Below, one piece after another: positions 6,533 through 8,886 of a stretch of DNA of 8,886 nucleotides. Within the stretch, counting starts at the first letter, position 1; each line of letters opens with the position of its first letter. The stretch is from NCBI GenBank assembly GCA_031430035.1, contig JANPAS010000179.1:1-8886 (forward strand). Direction: 5' to 3'. A program made the translations under genes and the position numbers. The stretch is from JASGCK01 sp031430035 (GTDB taxonomy: Bacteria; Pseudomonadota; Gammaproteobacteria; Burkholderiales; Burkholderiaceae_C). Under the pieces are notes generated by a model that was not told where the DNA came from, searched no databases, and worked only from the letters and a program-made list of their open reading frames with translations.

Positions 6533-6540
6533 ACCAAGCT

Positions 6541-7968
6541 TTAGTAATCCCCCTGCGAAGCCATACTTTCAAACCGCGTGAGGTTCTTCAAGAAGGTTAG
6601 CTTGGTCGTGCCAGTGGGGCCATTACGCTGCTTGGAGATGATGACTTCAGCCACGCCAGGCTCTTTGCTGGCTTCTTTGAGGTAGTAGTCATCACGGTAA
6701 ATGAACATGATCACATCAGCATCTTGCTCGATGGCGCCAGACTCGCGCAAATCGCTCATCATGGGGCGCTTGTCGGTGCGGGACTCTACGCCTCGGCTGA
6801 GCTGCGAGAGCGCAATGATGGGGCATTGCAGCTCTTTGGCGAGCATTTTTAAGCCGCGCGAAATCTCGCCAATGGCGGTGGCGCGGTTTTCGTCGCTCAT
6901 GCTGGTGGATACGCTCATCAATTGCAAATAGTCGACCACGATCAAGCCCAGCTTACCGCATTGGCGCGAGAGGCGGCGGGCGTTGGCGCGTAGCTCGCTC
7001 ACCGTCAGACCAGCCGATTCGTCAATGTGCAGGGAGACGGTTCTGAGTTTCTCCACCGCCTCCGTCAAACGCGGCCACTCGTCGTCGTGCAATTTACCTG
7101 TGCGCAGGCGCTGCTGGTCGATACGGCCAATCGAGCCGACAACACGAATGGCGAGTTGCGAAGCGCCCATTTCCATGGAGAAAATAGCAACGGGTAGGCC
7201 TTCGTTCAGCGCGACGTGCTCGGCAATATTGACCGCCAAAGCAGTTTTCCCCATAGAGGGACGCGCTGCCAGCACAATTAAATCTCCCGCCTGAAAGCCC
7301 GAGGTCATGCGGTCTAGATCGATAAAACCCGACGGCACCCCCGTAATGTCATTCGGGTTTTGGCTCATCTCTTCTACGCGATCAAGCAGCTCGACGACCA
7401 AGGTGTCCATGGACTGAAAGCCTTGCTTGTTGCGTGCGCCATCCTCGCCAATTTTGAAAATCTTTTGCTCGGCGTCATCTAAGATTTTTTCAACCGCCAA
7501 ACCTTTGGTATTGAAGGCTTGCGTGGCGATTTCGTCACTCGCGCTAATGAGCTTACGCAGGATGGCGCGTTCACGCACGATCTCGGCATAGCGACGGATA
7601 TTGGCGGCGCTAGGCACGTACTGCGCTAGCGCATTGAGGTAATTGATGCCGCCTACTTCGTCGGCCTTGCCAAGGCTTTGCAGCGACTCGAACACGGTAA
7701 TCACGTCGGCTGGCTTGGTGGCATTAATGAGCTTGGAGCAGGCGCCAAAAATCAGGCGATGCTCGTAGCGATAAAAGTCGTCCTCTTGCACGGCATCGCC
7801 AATGCGATCCCACGCGCTGTTGTCTAGCAGCAAACCACCCAGCACGCTGGATTCGGCCTCCATCGAGTGCGGTGGAATACGGAGCTGCGCCGTCGGCATA
7901 TCGGTTGCGTAATCGGCAAACTCGCCTGAGAAGGCGGACGATTCGAGGGATGAGATTTCGATAGACAT
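6541..7968 (-). CDS. dnaB: Replicative DNA helicase DnaB
   Basis: DnaB is the hexameric 5'-3' helicase at the replication fork. It is loaded at the origin and interacts with primase. The 475-residue length matches the family (about 470) and there is no intein. The N-terminal collar domain spans about 28-130, from RIPPHSMEAESSVLGGLLLD. A linker leads to the RecA-like domain from about 205 (TGVPSGFIDLDRMTSGFQAGDL). Walker A is ARPSMGKTAL with Lys241 and Thr242; Walker B is LIVVDYLQLM with Asp346. QLSRGVESR and DLRESGAIEQDAD are further DnaB signatures. The ATG at 7968 has no visible Shine-Dalgarno site, and the 3' side of a terminator hairpin ends only 14 bases upstream. An alternative ATG at 7899 would remove 23 non-conserved residues. 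The gene follows rplI as in many bacteria, with a DnaA box upstream. Confidence 0.97.
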   Translation of the reverse strand: MSIEISSLESSAFSGEFADYATDMPTAQLRIPPHSMEAESSVLGGLLLDNSAWDRIGDAVQEDDFYRYEHRLIFGACSKLINATKPADVITVFESLQSLGKADEVGGINYLNALAQYVPSAANIRRYAEIVRERAILRKLISASDEIATQAFNTKGLAVEKILDDAEQKIFKIGEDGARNKQGFQSMDTLVVELLDRVEEMSQNPNDITGVPSGFIDLDRMTSGFQAGDLIVLAARPSMGKTALAVNIAEHVALNEGLPVAIFSMEMGASQLAIRVVGSIGRIDQQRLRTGKLHDDEWPRLTEAVEKLRTVSLHIDESAGLTVSELRANARRLSRQCGKLGLIVVDYLQLMSVSTSMSDENRATAIGEISRGLKMLAKELQCPIIALSQLSRGVESRTDKRPMMSDLRESGAIEQDADVIMFIYRDDYYLKEASKEPGVAEVIISKQRNGPTGTTKLTFLKNLTRFESMASQGDY

Positions 7969-7979
7969 AGCAACAAATG

Positions 7980-8014
7980 AAAAAGGGTTTTGATCCTAAC
8001 GAATCAAAACCCTT
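7980..8014 (-). terminator. Intrinsic terminator after rplI, directly before dnaB
   Basis: Read leftward, AAGGGTTTTGAT (8014-8003) and ATCAAAACCCTT (7994-7983) form a perfect 12-bp stem with an 8-base loop. The run of five T (7984-7980) begins within the end of the stem. This is a textbook Rho-independent terminator for the ribosomal-protein operon. No T-run follows the stem on the plus strand, so it acts leftward only. Confidence 0.85.
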
Positions 8015-8053
8015 GTGTCATCGCACAACCGTGTGAACGGTCAGTAGAGATGC

Positions 8054-8062
8054 TGTGGATAA
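8054..8062 (-). promoter_or_regulatory. Consensus DnaA box upstream of dnaB
   Basis: TTATCCACA on the minus strand is a perfect match to the high-affinity DnaA box. It lies 86 bases upstream of the dnaB ATG, between the rplI stop and the terminator. I noticed no second perfect box in the window, so this is not an origin. A role in DnaA control of dnaB transcription is inferred. Confidence 0.6.
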
Positions 8063-8064
8063 CT

Positions 8065-8090
8065 CTGTTTAACTTTTTAAAGTTAAGCAG
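8065..8090. repeat. AT-rich inverted repeat over the rplI stop codon
   Basis: TTAACTTT (8069-8076) and AAAGTTAA (8079-8086) are perfect 8-bp arms separated by TT. Outer CTG (8065-8067) and CAG (8088-8090) also pair, with one mismatched position between. The rplI TAA (8085-8083) lies inside the right arm. There is no T-run after it, so it is not a standard terminator. It could protect the transcript end or be an AT-rich regulatory site next to the DnaA box. Confidence 0.5.
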
Positions 8091-8535
8091 TCTCACCATA
8101 CACAGACACGGTGATTTCCACCACAACGTCTGTATGCAAAGCCACGGATACCGCACTATCGCCCACCATTTTGATCGGGCCAGTAGGCATACGGATTTGC
8201 GCTTTAGTCACAGCAAAACCAACTTTTGTCAGCTCTTCTGCGATATCGTGGTTGGTGACAGAGCCAAACAAACGACCATCGACACCCGCTTTTTGCGTGA
8301 GCTTGATCGTTGTACCAGCGAGTTTTTCACCAATGGCTTGTTGTGCGGCCAACTTATCGGCAGCCGCTTTCTCTAACTCAGCACGCTTAGCCTCGAATTC
8401 TTTGATCGCGTTAGCAGTTGCGCGTTTAGCGTGACGGCCAGGAATCAAAAAGTTACGGGCATAGCCGTCTTTAACGCGAACGACATCACCAAGGTTACCG
8501 AGGTTGACAACTTTTTCTAAGAGAATAATTTGCAT
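8083..8535 (-). CDS. rplI: 50S ribosomal protein L9
   Basis: L9 binds 23S rRNA near the L1 stalk and influences reading-frame maintenance. The 150-residue length is standard. The N-terminal rRNA-binding domain starts MQIILLEKVVNLGNLGDVV, followed by KDGYARNFLIP. A long connecting helix (about 41-75, AIKEFEAKRAELEKAAADKL) leads to the C-terminal domain with KAGVDGRLFGSVTNHDIAE and the end VVVEITVSVYGETA, typical of Burkholderiales. The ATG at 8535 has a GGAAGGA site at 8552-8546, just past the rpsR stop, 10 bases upstream. It is co-transcribed with rpsR, with 17 bases between stop and start, and ends at a hairpin and terminator region before dnaB. Confidence 0.97.
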   Translation of the reverse strand: MQIILLEKVVNLGNLGDVVRVKDGYARNFLIPGRHAKRATANAIKEFEAKRAELEKAAADKLAAQQAIGEKLAGTTIKLTQKAGVDGRLFGSVTNHDIAEELTKVGFAVTKAQIRMPTGPIKMVGDSAVSVALHTDVVVEITVSVYGETA

Positions 8536-8552
8536 GATTGGTAAGTCCTTCC

Positions 8553-8840
8553 TTAGATGCTGTGCTGGTCGCTGTAAGGCAAGAGCGCCAATTGACGCGC
8601 ACGCTTGATAGCGGTGTTGAGTTGGCGCTGATAAATAGCGCGAGTGCCCGTTAAACGTGCTGGGATGATTTTGCCGTTTTCAGCTAAAAAGTCGCGGAGT
8701 GTGTCCACGTCTTTGTAATCAATCTCAACGACATCAGCCACGGTAAAGCGGCAATAACGCTTGCGTTTAAACAGCAAGGTTTGGGTGTTGCGCTTTGGGC
8801 GCTTATCTGCATTTTTCTTAAAACGTGATGGTCCGGCCAT
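8553..8840 (-). CDS. rpsR: 30S ribosomal protein S18
   Basis: S18 binds 16S rRNA with S6 on the platform of the small subunit. The core RKRYCRFTVADVVEIDYKD (about 26-44), then NGKIIPARLTGTRAIYQRQL and AIKRARQLALLPYSDQH, match the family closely. At 95 residues it is longer than E. coli S18 (75) because of a Lys/Arg-rich N-terminal extension (residues 1-25), common in betaproteobacteria. The ATG at 8840 has AGGAG (8851-8847) 6 bases upstream. The preceding priB stop is 13 bases away, consistent with the rpsF-priB-rpsR-rplI operon. Confidence 0.97.
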   Translation of the reverse strand: MAGPSRFKKNADKRPKRNTQTLLFKRKRYCRFTVADVVEIDYKDVDTLRDFLAENGKIIPARLTGTRAIYQRQLNTAIKRARQLALLPYSDQHSI

Positions 8841-8853
8841 GATGGACTCCTAT

Positions 8854-8886
8854 TTAAATAATTTCAAAAGATTCAATTTGAACGAT
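8854..8886 (-). CDS. priB: Primosomal replication protein N (partial, last 10 residues)
   Basis: Reading leftward from the window edge, an open frame encodes IVQIESFEII and a TAA at 8856-8854, 13 bases before the rpsR ATG. In betaproteobacteria the gene immediately before rpsR is priB, a single-stranded-DNA-binding OB-fold protein of the replication-restart primosome. A C-terminal beta strand rich in Ile/Glu fits its end. The call rests mainly on gene order, because only ten residues are visible. Confidence 0.6.
   Translation of the reverse strand: MVQIESFEII

Noticed and set aside
6521..6538. CTTGG/CCAAG dyad at the earP-dnaB junction as a bidirectional terminator
   Set aside because: The stem is only 5 bp with at most three T after it on one strand; not strong enough to list as a feature.
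8028..8041. Small hairpin ACCGT-GTGA-ACGGT between rplI and dnaB
   Set aside because: Five base pairs alone are too weak to support a separate regulatory element.
8054..8090. Possible replication origin (DnaA box next to AT-rich inverted repeat)
   Set aside because: Only one DnaA box is present and the gap is about 114 bases between housekeeping genes; an origin normally has several boxes.

Overview
The window looks like a piece of a betaproteobacterial chromosome, most likely order Burkholderiales and possibly a relatively AT-rich Comamonadaceae-like lineage. I base this on remembered protein style, not on a search. The supporting features are the priB-rpsR-rplI-dnaB order, the YGETA C-terminus of ribosomal protein L9, the Burkholderiales-like DnaB N-terminus, and an EarP-type EF-P rhamnosyltransferase. 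It is almost entirely coding. No gap without a gene exceeds about 115 bases, and I see no RNA gene, insertion sequence, prophage or CRISPR array.

Left part (1-2438). A haloacetate-dehalogenase-like alpha/beta hydrolase runs leftward off the window edge. It is divergent from a LysR-type regulator of the CrgA-like type. An AT-rich perfect inverted repeat lies in the 80-base gap between them and is a plausible operator. The lysR gene converges on, and overlaps by 83 bases, an EamA/DMT-family transporter gene.

Central leftward block (5445 down to 1518). uvrC (excision-repair endonuclease), a small TonB-C-like lipoprotein, pgsA (phosphatidylglycerophosphate synthase) and the EamA transporter form a tight unit. 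The junctions are a 14-base overlap, an 8-base gap and an 8-base overlap, so co-transcription and translational coupling are likely. earP (EF-P arginine rhamnosyltransferase) starts only 16 bases from uvrC on the opposite strand, with a 10-bp palindrome between the two start codons.

Right leftward block (8886 down to 6541). The C-terminal end of priB, then rpsR (S18), rplI (L9) and dnaB (replicative helicase) follow the classical ribosomal-protein/primosome cluster. Between rplI and dnaB there is an inverted repeat over the rplI stop, a perfect consensus DnaA box, and a strong intrinsic terminator that ends just before the dnaB start codon.

Nothing here looks like a wholly new multi-gene system; the genes are mainly housekeeping. 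The most unusual signal is a short DNA repeat (core about CTGCARGCCATATCCA) present four times inside earP in two different reading frames. A fifth related copy lies in pgsA, and two of the copies form the same stem-loop. The repeat appears to be spread at the DNA level inside genes. The regulatory layout in front of dnaB (DnaA box plus terminator next to the start codon) is the second point of interest.
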